From positions 310,001 to 374,000 of the forward strand of contig NC_066588.1 of NCBI RefSeq assembly GCF_905475345.1: a stretch of 64,000 nucleotides of DNA, read 5' to 3'. Source of the stretch: Vespula vulgaris (Eukaryota; Arthropoda; Insecta; Hymenoptera; Vespidae). Below, piece by piece: positions 37,602-49,969 of this stretch. Numbering within the stretch: the first letter of the stretch is position 1; each line of letters opens with the position of its first letter. Under the pieces are notes generated by a model. That model was not told the origin of the DNA. It saw only the letters and a list, made by a program, of their open reading frames with translations, and did no database searches. The translations under genes were made by a program, and so were the position numbers.

Positions 37602-40600
37602 AAAGAGAGAAAAAAACAGAAATTTAAGCTATAGCAGAAGAATAAAATATCTGATGGAGTATTAATGGTGAAAATTATTTGTACATAGTAAATATTTTTT
37701 ATGGAGTGTGCAGATTAAAAAATTTTTTAAACTGCCATACATAATGCTGTTATACATGTTACTATATATAAATATAAACATATATACATGTGTGACTGAG
37801 TACGTATATACGTATATATGTATATACTTATGTATGCACTTTAACAACATAGTATTATTTAATACGATTTCGTCCTTTTTATTTTCTATGTACGTATACT
37901 TTTTATCTGAAAAACCAAATTTTTCCTTTGTGCAACATATAATATTTCATAAAGGTGTTAAATATATTTCTACAAATTATAAAATTTAACGTTGTCAGTT
38001 TTAGTAAATTGGAATTTTTATAATCTGTGTGTTAAAACAAGAATAATCAGAATTATTATGTGTATTTTCATTGAGAAACGCTCAAGTGATTACGTGCAGA
38101 TTTACGGAATGGATGCAATAATAAAACTATTTTATAATTATGCAGTATCCTTTCGAATGTTTTATGTATTTAAAAGTGAATAATGACCGTTTCAAAATAA
38201 GGTACAGCGAATGAACCAAATGGAATTTTTAAAGTTTTATATGTTCAATTTTAATCAATTTGATTTCTGAGAACATCTACCAGATGAAACTTATTTTAAT
38301 TTCATACTTTAATACTGTTGACAGCATATAGAGGCTTCTAAACGGTTGTAAATAATTATAAATTATCCAAACACATTTAGCGAATTATTAATAATCAATA
38401 TTTATGATAAAATTTCTCATGGAGCATTTTACTTTTTCCAAATTAAATAAATATAAACACAAAATTACTATAGGATTAGATTTTATTTATGAAATACTCT
38501 CTTCTCCATTTCATCTTCGTCTATTTGCTTTATGCATATAATATTAAAAAATGGGGTGTTATATTTATAAGTTGATATGATACTTTTACAATTACAAAAT
38601 TGGTTATTACATTATAAGATTGTATGAACGTAAATGGAAAAAGACAGGTAATATGCACGATTTATCATTAAGGTTGTTATTTTTAGGGTATCATTTGTAT
38701 TTTTATAGTCCATAATTTAATTTTATTTTTTTCAGTAAAATATAGAATATTGAAATTATACATATATATGATCGTTTGTTAAAAAATGATATTGAAGCAG
38801 TATTGTCAAAGTTTCTATTGAAAGTTCTTCGCGTATAACGCATTGTAATTACCGTTGAAGACACTTTTTCTTTTCAATTCATTTTAATAATGTTTGTTAT
38901 TTAATAGTTTACATTACTTTTTTCTTTTTTTTAATTATTTCTCTGTAAGAATTGAAAGATAAAGGGTTGCTACCATCATAAACTGCACATTTATTGTACG
39001 AAGAACTACAATAGTTAAGTAAATAAGAGTTTAGATTGTAATTAGCCATTATATGTTTAAGAATCATAGATGGTACTTTCTTTTTTTAATTATCCGTATT
39101 ACTATATTATTGTTATTAATATTCCTACTATGTTTGTAGTTATATATAAAGAAGAAATAACAACACTATACACAGTCTTTCCATCGATTTTAAGGAAGAA
39201 AACAATTAGACTTTGCATTTTACGTATTTCTATATCTATTAAAGGCGACGATATATGATGATATAATAATATATATATATTTGCGTGTAAATAAATAAGA
39301 TTAAGGCACGAGATAAATTTATTGTGTTCTCCTTTACTGCAATTCTTATTGTATATTATTTGAATTCTACGGTTCGATGGCTAATCAAATAATGAGAAAG
39401 AGGTAAGGTTTAATGTATCATTAAAATGACTCGCAACCCTTATTTCAATATTACACATTTCGTGATGAGATTATTTTATTGAATGATTATCGATGTTTAA
39501 ATTTGATATTTAAATAATTGATATTAAAATACGTGTTGTCAGAAATGATTATTTATTTTATCTCTTGTAATAACGAAAAGAAAAAAAAATGTATAACGAC
39601 ACATATCATTTTATTAACATATAAGATATTTAGATTTATATAAATTTAATCACATACAAATGTCATTTAATATCCATCAATATAAACAAAATTTATAAAC
39701 TGGACTAGAAATGATCCGTGAACGAAATGTGTACGTCATATGCTTATCTTACTGTACAACTATCTAACATTTTTATTGAAGGTTTAGAATTAAATCTATA
39801 ATAAAGATGTCACGATCACTACACAACTTACAAAAAAAAATGCAATTCCTGTTGTAGCACCGTACTTGTATATTTAAGTAATTATGAACATTTGAAATCC
39901 TAGTCACAATCCTGCTGATACGTATTTGGAGTTACTTGCAGATCTTTGCAATTATAATTACATATATTATTACTAATATCTCTGTACATAAACGGCATTT
40001 GTACTTGGTGTATAAAATTTGTAGATATTAAAATGCAGAGAAATGCAAATAACTTTACGAGTGACACGAATTTACGAATAAATTCCAAGGTACTATACAT
40101 CATTATTATATAGAATTATCTTAAAAATTTAATATTCATGATTTAAATTTTAATTCATCACACAAATTTATTTTTCTCTGGTTGTATTTTTAGTTGTTTG
40201 CATGTACTTTGCATATTAAATATTCAATTTATAATTTACAAGTACGGGTTTGATATATATCATATGAAATTGTGCAATATGTTTTGCAATTATAGAATTT
40301 AATTTTTCCAACAAAAAAATAGAAGTTTAATTGTAATAAATAAATTCAGTATTTTTAAATTTAAATTGTGGTGAAAAATACGTGTATATATAATTTTACT
40401 TGTAGACCTTGGATAGTAATATATTTTGATTTTTACCATGATTTTTATTTGGAAAGCTATTAATTAGGCAACTTCCCATTAATGGAACTTATAAATTAGA
40501 CTTATATTATAAATATTATATCACTTTATAAGAAGGAAATAAGACATGTCTTAAGAATGTCTCAAAAATTAATAATGTGCTGTTCTAATTATAGTCATGT

Positions 40601-41187
40601 GCTTAATATTTGCGTAATACTATTTACAATTAACAGCAAGACTGTTTATAGGAGCAAGGCACGACTGAGTTTAAATATATTTTTTTGTTAACTTTATAAT
40701 ACCATTTTAGTTTATAAAATGTAACAAATTCAAAATAACACTATTTTCAATTTCATCAATATATAACATAATTAATTAAATGTCACACTTAATTCAATAT
40801 AGCAATAAAATTCCAAATTTATTGATTTTTAATACCATCACTTAGAAAATTTTGCTATAATTATACTTTAAAATGTATTCCTTTCTTATTACATATGACA
40901 AAAGAATGAATAATGTATAGAAGCATATTTCAAATAGTGAAATATTACAGTTTTTATAAAGGTAATAACATTAAGTTATTATATTTCACAATTGATGTAT
41001 AACAAACTATTATGAAACATGCATGCAAGATATAATAAAAACCGCTTAAAATGTTAAGATTTTAAACACTTTATAAAGTGTCCACACTCGCGCTTTATAC
41101 AGAATACAGGAAAAAAATTTTTCTTGAGATTAATGGCTAAACCCTTAAAATTGATACTCTACATAACATGTGCTATCTATTATGCAT

Positions 41188-41192
<5 letters not shown>

Positions 41193-41243
<51 letters not shown>
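41193..41243. repeat. (AT)n microsatellite
   Basis: About 25 uninterrupted AT units in the SORL1-LPGAT1 spacer. Confidence 0.93.
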
Positions 41244-41245
<2 letters not shown>

Positions 41246-41569
41246 TTTATAAAAAAGCAATGCACCAGTTTTATAATTTACTATAATTAAGGAAATGCAG
41301 ATCTAGTTTTTTTTTTGTAATTATAAGATATAAGTGTCAAATAAGTATTCAATAAATGCTCCTGAATTTGCACTTACTTAAAATAAATAAATTTTTATAC
41401 TATATTAATGGTAACTACATATTAATAACTAGTTACCAAATTGTAAAGATTTTTACAAGTATCAAGAAATTACATTATTGCAAATAATTATTTACTTTAT
41501 GAAAAATATTATGTGATGACTCTGTATAAGATATAACAAGAATAATATGTATGTGAACATGCATATATG

Positions 41570-41716
41570 TGTGTATATATATATATATAAATATATATAT
41601 ATAAATATATATATATATAAATATATATATACAAACACACCTTATGCATACATACATGTACATACACGCACACGCACACACATATATATACACATACATA
41701 CACACATATATATATG
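41570..41716. repeat. Compound TA / CATA / CA simple-repeat block
   Basis: TATATAAA units pass into CATA and CACACG repeats. This creates Tyr/Ile/Cys/Val-rich open frames on the minus strand that are not genes. Confidence 0.92.
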
Positions 41717-42084
41717 ATTTATCTGTATAAAATAGTTACCTTTTGATGAATGAAAATTAATTTAAAGATAAGAACAACTTACTTGAAAAAATTTCAAACG
41801 CCATGTGTTCGCATTAATGTTTAGAAAATTGTTTTTTACTAATTCCTTTTTAAGCAGAATAATTATACGCGTGCTAAATCCAATATTTTATTGTTTCAAA
41901 TGAAATAGTGGCATTAACCATTAAAATGTATCTAAATTGTAAACAGTTCAATTGGAATTGACAATCCATACACTCGTTATTTTATTGTAATAAATGTTAA
42001 TATTGTTTAAGGCAGGAATAATCCACTTTTTGTGTTACAATTATCCTAAAATTTTAATGCTATACTTAAATAGCATAGGTTGTC

Positions 42085-43641
42085 TTACCAAAAGCAGGAT
42101 AATATATATTGAAACATATTATAATGTATATAACTAGATGTTATAAAAAACAAATGAATGACTAGGAATCTTAGTGGATCCTGTTGGATTTTCGAACCTT
42201 TTACAGCTGATTCGTGTGTACCAAGAAATGCGCCATGTTTATAAAAATTTTCCAAAAGCAATTCTTTCTCTACCCATCTATCATATAACCACTTAGACAA
42301 TAGTTCTGGTTCACGTGGAACCTACGAGTTTTTTTATAATGAATAAAATAAGAAATTTGTATATACATATATATTATTAAATATATTAATATCTTACCAT
42401 TTTACTAGGATAAAGTCGATAAAACATAAATGTTTCGCAAGGTGGTCTTGAACCAGTTATAATTGCAGGTAAATCAATAGGTTTACCCTGAGGATATGCT
42501 ATTGTTATATCAAGAACCCAGGTGATTTCAGTTGGTGCCACGCCTGTATGAAAAATTCATGAAATTCTTTTTTCTTCTATTTTATATGTTGCCATGTAGG
42601 AGTAAAAATATACATAAAAGTACAAGTATCAAAGAAGTAATATAAATTCAAACGAAATACATTACTTGCTCTGTTGTTTAAGTGGTCATGTTGCACCTTG
42701 TTATCTTGCACTGGACCGAGAGTGTTAAATATTATCTGCATTGCTCCTACTCTAGGTAAACTCACATTTTCTAGGATAGGCAAGTTATTTTTTTTAGCAT
42801 ATTTTTGTGATGTTTCACGACGCTTGCATAAGAAACCTCCTTCAGGAAACAAAATCAACCATTTTCTGTCAAGCCCTATATACGATTCTTTAAGATGTCT
42901 TTCTAATTGTCTTAAGCTTTCATCTCTTCGTTTACGACCCTAATATATCAAGTAGAAAATAAATTTTTTTTAATAAATTAATAAAATAATAATTGAACCA
43001 TTTTATGTTACAAGATTAAATATAAATGGAAGTAGAAATATATAGAAAATCCAAAAAATACTTTACTTAACATGTTAAAAGAAAATACAATATTTGTAAC
43101 TGAGACATCAACTTACAGAAATTATAAAAAAGTCATGATGTAAGATAGAAACTATACCAAAGTTAGTGAACTTAAATATTCTATCCATAATCCACATTAA
43201 ATTGGGCAATACATTTGATTTTGTATTAAATGTTGTCATTAACATAGGAACATCCCCAGTACTTTGATGATTTACTATAACAAGTGTTCTTTCACTAGTA
43301 ATCTTCTCTATATTATCACCTTGTTCTATTACTATAAAATAAATGTTTATTTTTAATAGTGACAAGCAGATTGTTCAATGTATAGTTCTATCATTTTATA
43401 TTATAGTTGTTTTTACAACTTACTATCATAACCAGCTGACCAAGTCCACATAGAAACCATGGCCAGTAACCAATGAAAAAAAAGACCCTCTATTCGCCAA
43501 TATACTTGTGGTTGATATACTTTCACAGGATATAACAAGGTCATCCATACTATGTACGTAGGTATACAATAGATATTATTTAATATTACAAAGCCTGTTC
43601 GTACGATACACTTTACAAATGTCACTACTTTGTTAATTATC
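42085..43641 (-). CDS. LPGAT1: LPGAT1-like lysophospholipid acyltransferase (first coding exon not found)
   Basis: ER-membrane acyl-CoA:lysophospholipid acyltransferase of the PlsC/AGPAT superfamily. Five exons on the reverse strand join in phase: 43424-43641, 43117-43331, 42666-42939, 42398-42543 and 42085-42321, giving 362 residues plus stop (human LPGAT1 is 370). The catalytic H-x4-D box is VNHQSTGDV, and the acceptor-binding motif is LFPEGGF, followed by LCKRRETSQKYAKKNNLP. The segments YTNFGIVS-like FKFTNFGIVSILH, WVLDITIAYPQGKPID and VEKELLLENFYKHGAF match this family rather than AGPAT1-5. A hydrophobic N-terminal segment and a C-terminal one (FLVIHLFFITSSYI) fit a membrane protein. The first exon found starts in phase after an AG at 43642-43643 and has no suitable ATG, so a short upstream exon carrying about ten residues is missing. 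It converges with SORL1. Confidence 0.88.
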
Positions 43642-46247
43642 CTGTAACAAAATTATTATTACAATGGATCTCTAAATCTATGGATAATTTTTATTTTTAC
43701 TGGAATCAACTTATAAAATTAAACAAATATATTTCGGCATGTGTTTTAAATATAAATAATTTAAAATATATGGATGGAGAGAGATTAATATTTAATTATG
43801 CTCGAATCTTCGTATATGAAATATCACAAGTTATAATAGTAACTTACTTAGGATAATTGGAATATAACCAAATATATATATAATTTAAGATTATAAAAAT
43901 AACTCAATTTATATAATGAGATAATATATAATATAATACAATATGTTGCAGTTAATTTTTATTGAAATATATAATTTTTTATAATTAAATAACATGTTTT
44001 TAATATTTTATTTATCGATAAATTTTTGTATACTTCTATTGTATCATATTTGTAACAAAAACAATTTTATATTTTATCATACATACAATTTGCTATGTAA
44101 AATAGTGAAAGAGAATTAATGTAATTTTTCCTAAAATATTACGGCTATTTCTCAATGATTTTATTAGTGCATTTACTTTTTAATTTATGTTGTACATGTA
44201 ATTTATTTTAAAAGTTAAAATTTAAAGTAATTTGAATAAGAATCAAAAGAAAAACAAATTAGTTCATTAACTATCATTCAAAATCTGTGCCATTTCATCA
44301 ATACGTATATTAATTTGAAGGTTAAGAACATGTTTAATCAAGAGAATTATAATAATTGTATTGATATAGAAAACAAACAATTAATAAATGTTTTATTTGC
44401 TGATATTTATATAAATAATGAAAGAGAACTGTCACAAAAGGTATTTTTAATTTACCTTATAATGGCAGATACGCCGGAGGCTGAAGAGTCAGTCATTTTT
44501 TTTTATGACGCCACTCGTTACACGAGATCGAATATATCTCATTCACCTTTTATTCATCACCATAACATCTCTTTAGAAGGAAATTATATAATGCAGAATC
44601 ATTATCTCAGATGACACATTAGCATGTATAAAAATGGGCGAACTGATTACTAGAAATCCAAATTATACCTGTTAAACAAATTTTGGTCAGTATTCGTTAG
44701 TGTTTTTAAATATTACGTTTCAATGTAAAGGTACTTTTACCATTGATTTTGGTCAACAATTTCTTAACTGGGGAAGAAATGAAAAAACTAAGAATTTAAT
44801 CGTTTTTCTGTCAGCTGACATATACGCGGCGCTTTTGCAAAGAATACACCATGTGTCACTACTTTTGCTACTTGAAATACATATCTCATTATTAGATATG
44901 ACATAGAACAGTTGCTACCAGTGTTTATCGATAATGTGTAAGTATTAGTTATATGGCGTACTTTTAGCATATTGTAAATATAGAATGATATTTCAAGTCA
45001 TACAAGTTAGAAAAAAGTTACAATGATATGTTATTTCTTTAGTTTCCATTAGCGGTAACATTTTCTAACAATTTAAGTGGTTTCAAGTTTTGCAGTTCGC
45101 AGATTGGTTGTCTCAATTTCTATAGAAGGATTCAATCCACATATTCCACCAATAGGATTCATAATACCATATTAATCGCAACCAATCGGAATAGCGCTCC
45201 CAACAGCATATCCGATTAGAAATGTAGAGAAATGTATATAGTTGGACCAATCATAGATGAGAAGAAGTGAATCAAACTCGACTGTACTTGATTTGACTGG
45301 ATTTGACTCGACTGAACGATCGTTTATTCTATTTCTTTTTTCATATTTTGTCATCAATAATGATTCAAAAGGTAAATAAAGTTGTTTAAAATCACTTTAA
45401 AATATAAAACATTCTACTAAAATGTTATCTATAAAGCATAGATCATATATAATAACGCATGTGATAATGCATACAAAAAGAAACAATGAACCGATCGTTA
45501 AAACGAAATTTATATTATACATTATTACCGTTAGGTGGATGCAGTATTACGAAAGTCCTTGATATAGTTGTAATATATAATTTTTGATATAACTTGTAAT
45601 AATATAATAAACATCAAAGGTTATCTAATAAACTTATAAATACGGTTATCTATATCATAAACTGCATAATATAATTTTCCGAATTAAAAGAATGCTATAT
45701 TAATTCTGTCATTTCGTAATACCGTCTTGTTGTAATATCATAAAGGTTCTTTAAGACAAACGTTTATTAATCGTTTCATAATAAATTGCAATTGTTTTTT
45801 TTTATGCATGGTGATCTATACTATTATTATTTTCATATATAATTTTGTCATGTTTGTACATGTAATTGTACATGTAAATCGCCAAGTTATTCTATGCTAA
45901 AAGATTTATGTTACGTTGTATAAATAAAATCTTAGCATTTATTGTTCTTATTATTACTTAACATTGGTTAGTTATTAAGTTTAAAAGGTTGTATTATTTT
46001 CTTTTAATTTCAGTCGCTACTTCATCGCGTGTAGTCGAGTCGAGTTCGGACTAGTTGCATCCTTGAGATCACATAAAGTATGCATCAGCGATGAATTCAA
46101 GCATTTGCTGTACGTGTTCTGCGACAGCAATCGTTTGGAGATTTTTAAACTTTTACTTTGGTACGCAAGAGTTAAGACTTAACTTGTTGAACATTTTAAT
46201 TGAAACTATACGAAGAGTAATAGTAATCATCCCTATTACGATTTACT
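43642..46247. other. AT-rich spacer upstream of LPGAT1, downstream of the CPLCP-like minus gene
   Basis: It should contain the LPGAT1 promoter and first exon, but no ATG exon with a phase-matching donor could be fixed. A minus-strand GTAAGT at 43846-43851 is a candidate donor of an untranslated exon, since the in-phase reading before it has no Met. TTTATT at 45936-45941 reads AATAAA on the minus strand and could end the 46248-47507 gene. A plus-strand frame at 44315-44614 is not convincing. Confidence 0.5.
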
Positions 46248-47507
46248 CTAATTTTTACTTCGTTTTTCTTTACGTTCGTGACCAAAACCATGACCGTAAT
46301 GATGAGCGTGATCGTATCCATACGGTCCGTATCCATAGCCATAGCCATGGCCATAGCCGTGACCTCCATGGCCGTGACCACCATAGCCATAACCTCCGTA
46401 ACCGTGGCCACCATAGCCATGGCCTACACCGAAGCCATGACCAACTCCATGACCATAACCATGCCCGACAAAGCCATGATCAAAGTGCGCTTGACCGTGT
46501 AACGATGGATAGAAGGGACCGGCCGGAAAACCTCTACCGTAGAACGGACCAGATAATACCGGAGGATATGGTGAGTGTACCGGAACCGGAACTGGTACTG
46601 GTATCGGTATTCCTTGCTTCACCGGTACTGGATAAGGCTGATGAACTGGCACTGCTACGGGATGTTTCACCGGTACTGGTACAGCGTGTTCCACCGGGAT
46701 TGGAACAGCCTATGAAATTACACATTTATTTTCTCTTTCGTTCATTTTAAATCTCTTATCCAATATTTTTTTTTGTATACTTTAAATTCGTATTCATTAA
46801 GATAACAGTGTTATCATTATTTTTTTAAAACCTCTTAATTACCTGTGGAACTGGTACAGGTACAGGTACTGGCTTGTGGATAATTTTCTCGATCGGTACC
46901 GGAATCACCTTTTCTACCGGTATATGATACGGTTTCTCTATGTAAACTGGTTCCGGAACCGGAACTGGTTTTTCCAAGACCACATGTTTCGTTATATACA
47001 CAGGAAGTGTCTTCACTAATGGTCCATGGCCCGTTCCGGATGGTAAAGTGAAACTTCCCTTTCCATAACTTCCAAAACCGTTCCATCTTTCAAAAGATAT
47101 TTATCGTGTGTAAGATAATAGTATCAAATATTGCGATATATTCGTAATATTAACGTGATTACCCTCCGTGATGTAAATTAATATTCGCGAATTTAATACT
47201 TTTCCATGGATTATGATTATCTGCCCATGGTTGTCCGTGTCCGTAAGAATATGGATTCGATATACCAATCCATCCGTCGCTACCGCCCAAGATACCTCTT
47301 TTCCTTTGCTTCGTATCTTCCGTAGGTTCCTCCGTGAAAACGGAACCACACAGAATTGTCAGGATTAACTATAATACGAAGAGTTGGTGTTAATAGTTAT
47401 TAATTAATGTGTTAATAATTAATACTCAATCTTTCGCGTATTACAAAAATCTAATCATCCTTCTCTTTATCTCGTTTTAAGGGTGACCTTACCAAAACCT
47501 TCAACAT
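46248..47507 (-). CDS. Secreted Pro/Val- and Gly/His/Tyr-rich low-complexity protein (CPLCP-like cuticular)
   Basis: Probable structural cuticle or matrix protein; the function is inferred from composition. Four exons on the reverse strand, 47493-47507, 47163-47368, 46843-47086 and 46248-46709, total 927 nt (308 aa). The first exon codes only MLKVL; the second completes a signal peptide (LILTILCGSVFTEEP) and a basic KQRKRGILGG that could be a cleavage site. The middle carries (P-V)n blocks of the type KPVPVPEPVYIEKPY and VEKVIPVPIEK. The last exon adds more PVPV and then a GYGHG/GYGGHG region of about 80 residues, ending HERKEKRSKN. High density of PV and PY pairs is the hallmark of the CPLCP class in insects. 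A TATA box lies 50 bases upstream. It faces the related plus-strand gene at 49038. It has no Rebers-Riddiford chitin-binding domain. Confidence 0.85.
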
Positions 47508-47556
47508 TGTTCATGCGTCGCAGTGCAACTGTTCAGAAGGTCGAGATGTCGGTAGG

Positions 47557-47564
47557 CTTTTATA
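47557..47564 (-). promoter_or_regulatory. TATA box of the minus-strand CPLCP-like gene
   Basis: Reads TATAAAAG on the minus strand, 50 bases upstream of the ATG at 47507, so transcription would start near 47530. TATA promoters are usual for strongly expressed cuticle genes. Confidence 0.6.
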
Positions 47565-48941
47565 TTTCCAGATCAGCGGATTAATAGTTCGATGAATCCG
47601 GATCAGAGTCTAGATCGGGTTCCTGTCTTTGATCGGACCGGGAACTCGATGCTGTCGATTGACGACTCTAGTGTTTCCGGAGAGGAAAGTGGTCGAATCC
47701 ATACTGACTCCTGTTAAAGGATATTTCGAGAACAACTTACTTGCATGTAACGAATGCTAGAATATGGTTTATACAGAAAGAAAGAAATATTTTACTTGAT
47801 ATTTTTAGTTGAATTTACAAGAAATCTTTAAGTATTAGCACGGACTATTTATATCTATATCCATTTTTAATTATCACAACGATATGGTCATGTACAGTGA
47901 AAATTTAGAATGGTAGCGATTGAAACGAATAAATATTTCTTATAGATGATAAATTTAACAACATTCATGTTTTTATTAAGGTAAGACGCTGTACGCATTT
48001 TAATGAAGTGAACAGTATTTGTGATTGATGATTTAGTCTTGCGGTATGGTACAATGGTAAAATATTTTCATTCATTTACTCATAAGAATTTTTCATTGAT
48101 TAACATAATTGCTTTATTCTTAATAATTCTTGAATTTGTTTTTTCATCATTGTCAGCAAGAAGTGGTTGCCAGAGTGCTTCCGCATCGACTATGTTCATG
48201 GAAGCGGACTTTCCTAACTTTCATTTTCTACCGTTCGAGCTACTTCTAATGCCAGTTGCTACCGCTCATTCATTATTCATTACTGAATAATAGTTTGCCC
48301 ATTCAAACATATAATACACCTTGGTTAAAATGAATAACTGTTAAATCTCAATTAAATGTTGCGTCAAGCATAATGGATATGAAAATAAAATATTCGCAGG
48401 ATATCGATAAATCGTATTTTTCGAATGTGGTAATAAGATGTTTTTCAATGCATTTACTATTTACTTGTTTTATAATTCTTTCTTTTTTTCTTATGTTACA
48501 ACCACTACCTAATGTAGTAGGAATTTTCATCGATTTTCCTTACTTCTTTTATATTTATTTAAAACGTCCTCGCGATAGATAACATAAATTGTTTGCCTCG
48601 TAATTGATTACAGGCATTTCACGTTCTTCCATCGCTTTCCCTGGTGACACAGTACAGAACAACGAATTGAATCTTCTTGTATGTGTGTCATTATCTTACG
48701 ATCTCTAACACCTAATGCAATCCAGTGCGCGACAATGTCGGATTACGTGTCCAATGTTTCTTTCTCTTTCAGAACCGCTACCATTCGTGTATGAAAGAAA
48801 AGCGGAGTAGGCCGTTATTTGGCTGTCGCCCAGGATAGGTAGCAGCGAAAGTTTATCGTATCTACGATCGATATGACAATGAGATCCACGAAGACGACAT
48901 GTATTCTTCTTCCTGTAGCGATGTGTCGCGTGGCGATGTTC
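47565..48941. other. Shared intergenic region of the divergent CPLCP-like pair
   Basis: About 1.4 kb between two TATA boxes. Mostly AT-rich; a more GC-rich patch at 48150-48270 follows an AG and looks like it might be an exon or enhancer, but neither strand gives a recognisable protein. No other feature is seen. Confidence 0.5.
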
Positions 48942-48948
48942 TATAAAT
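48942..48948 (+). promoter_or_regulatory. TATA box of the plus-strand CPLCP-like gene
   Basis: TATAAAT about 96 bases upstream of the ATG at 49038. The start of transcription would be near 48972-48982 (AATCACAGTTT). Confidence 0.6.
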
Positions 48949-49037
48949 ACTTATGGGGGTCACAATACCGAAGCAATCACAGTTTTTCTTCGACGTTGGT
49001 GTCAGTAACAAGCTGTTGGCAGTTACTGCGGGAAATC

Positions 49038-49969
49038 ATGAAGTTCATACGCTATACATTGGTACGACTGTCGTAATATATTATAAATAAATTGCATTTA
49101 TTCGAAATCAGGATTATGTAAAAATACGATGAATTTAAGTGATACTAAAAAGTACATTATTTTAGGGAATAAATTTATATTACGAATACATTTAATTATT
49201 ATTTCTTCACAGGAAATATCATTGCTTTTAACTGTGGGAATGGCTATTACCGTTGAAAAGCGAGATAGTAGGAATCCAGCAGTTACGAAGAAGCATGACA
49301 AAAGAGGACTCGTTGGTCTAGGATATGGCCTTCAACAGGATCATCCGGAACATATTTATGGTCATCCAGAACCAGCGCCCATTTACGAAGAACCACCTCC
49401 AGATGCTTTACATCCTGTACCTGGACATTTTGAACCAGCACCGTCATCGCCAACGGCATCATTTTTGGCACATCCAGCTGGTCGGTATAAATTTAATATT
49501 TCAATTATTTCATTAATTCAATTAGATCATTTCATTATCCGTTTTCGTCGTAGCAGCCGCTTTGCCTGTTCCAGTTCCAGCTGTGCCACATCCGCTTCCA
49601 CAGCCCGTACCTGTGCCTGTTCCGGTTCCTGTAACGAAGACCTTAACAGTACCAGTACCAGTTCCTGTGGATCGTACTGTCGCAGTACCAGTGGCCGTTC
49701 CAGTCCCAAAACCATATCCGGTCCACGTTGAAAAAATCGTGCACGTAGATCGACCAGTACCAATTCCTATCGAAAAGACAGTTCACGTTCCAGTCGATAG
49801 ACCAGTCGCGGTACCAGTTCCAGTCCCAAAACCTTATCCAGTGGCTTATGAAAAGGTGGTTCATGTAGATCGTCCTTATCCGGTTCATGTGGCAGTGCCG
49901 TATCAAGTCCCCAAACCATATCCTGTACCTGTGGCAGTGCATGCACGTTACAAGTGGCATGGCTGGTAA
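49038..49969 (+). CDS. Secreted Pro/Val-rich low-complexity protein (CPLCP-like cuticular)
   Basis: Companion of the 46248-47507 gene. Three exons, 49038-49061, 49213-49480 and 49554-49969, total 708 nt (235 aa). The tiny first exon codes MKFIRYTL, and the second supplies the rest of a signal peptide (EISLLLTVGMAITV) followed by EKRDSRNPAVTKKHDKRG, with dibasic sites. Then comes a Pro/His/Glu-rich stretch (GHPEPAPIYEEPPPDALHP). The last exon is repeated units of the type VPVPVPVTKTLTVPVPVPVD and KPYPVHVEKIVHVDRPVPIP, ending YKWHGW. No Gly/His/Tyr block is present, unlike the neighbour. AATAAA at 50164-50169 gives a short 3' UTR. The shared exon plan (minute signal exon, VEK-VPVP units) suggests an inverted duplication. 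The third exon has a tandem TAGCAG acceptor. Confidence 0.85.

Larger units (their letters stand above)
37201..42084. other. AT-rich spacer between convergent SORL1 and LPGAT1
   Basis: No confident gene. A poly(A) signal AATAAA at 37598-37603 follows a TA microsatellite and is a plausible end for SORL1. Further TA and TA/CA repeats lie at 41193-41243 and 41570-41716. The upper part is probably LPGAT1 3' UTR. A 67-codon minus-strand frame at 39900-40103 begins with a hydrophobic stretch but has no other support. Confidence 0.6.

Noticed and set aside
41475..41705. Tyr/Ile/Cys-rich minus-strand frames
   Set aside because: Translations of the TA/CA simple-repeat block.
44315..44614. 99-codon plus-strand frame containing MADTPEAEESVIFF
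   Set aside because: The first half is AT-rich and Asn/Ile-biased, no splice partners or family were recognised, and it lies in the LPGAT1 upstream spacer. Considered a possible exon but not supportable.
46091..46750. 219-codon plus-strand frame rich in His/Arg/Asp
   Set aside because: It is antisense to the GYGHG-coding exon of the minus-strand gene. The minus-strand reading has a signal peptide, consistent phases and a TATA box.
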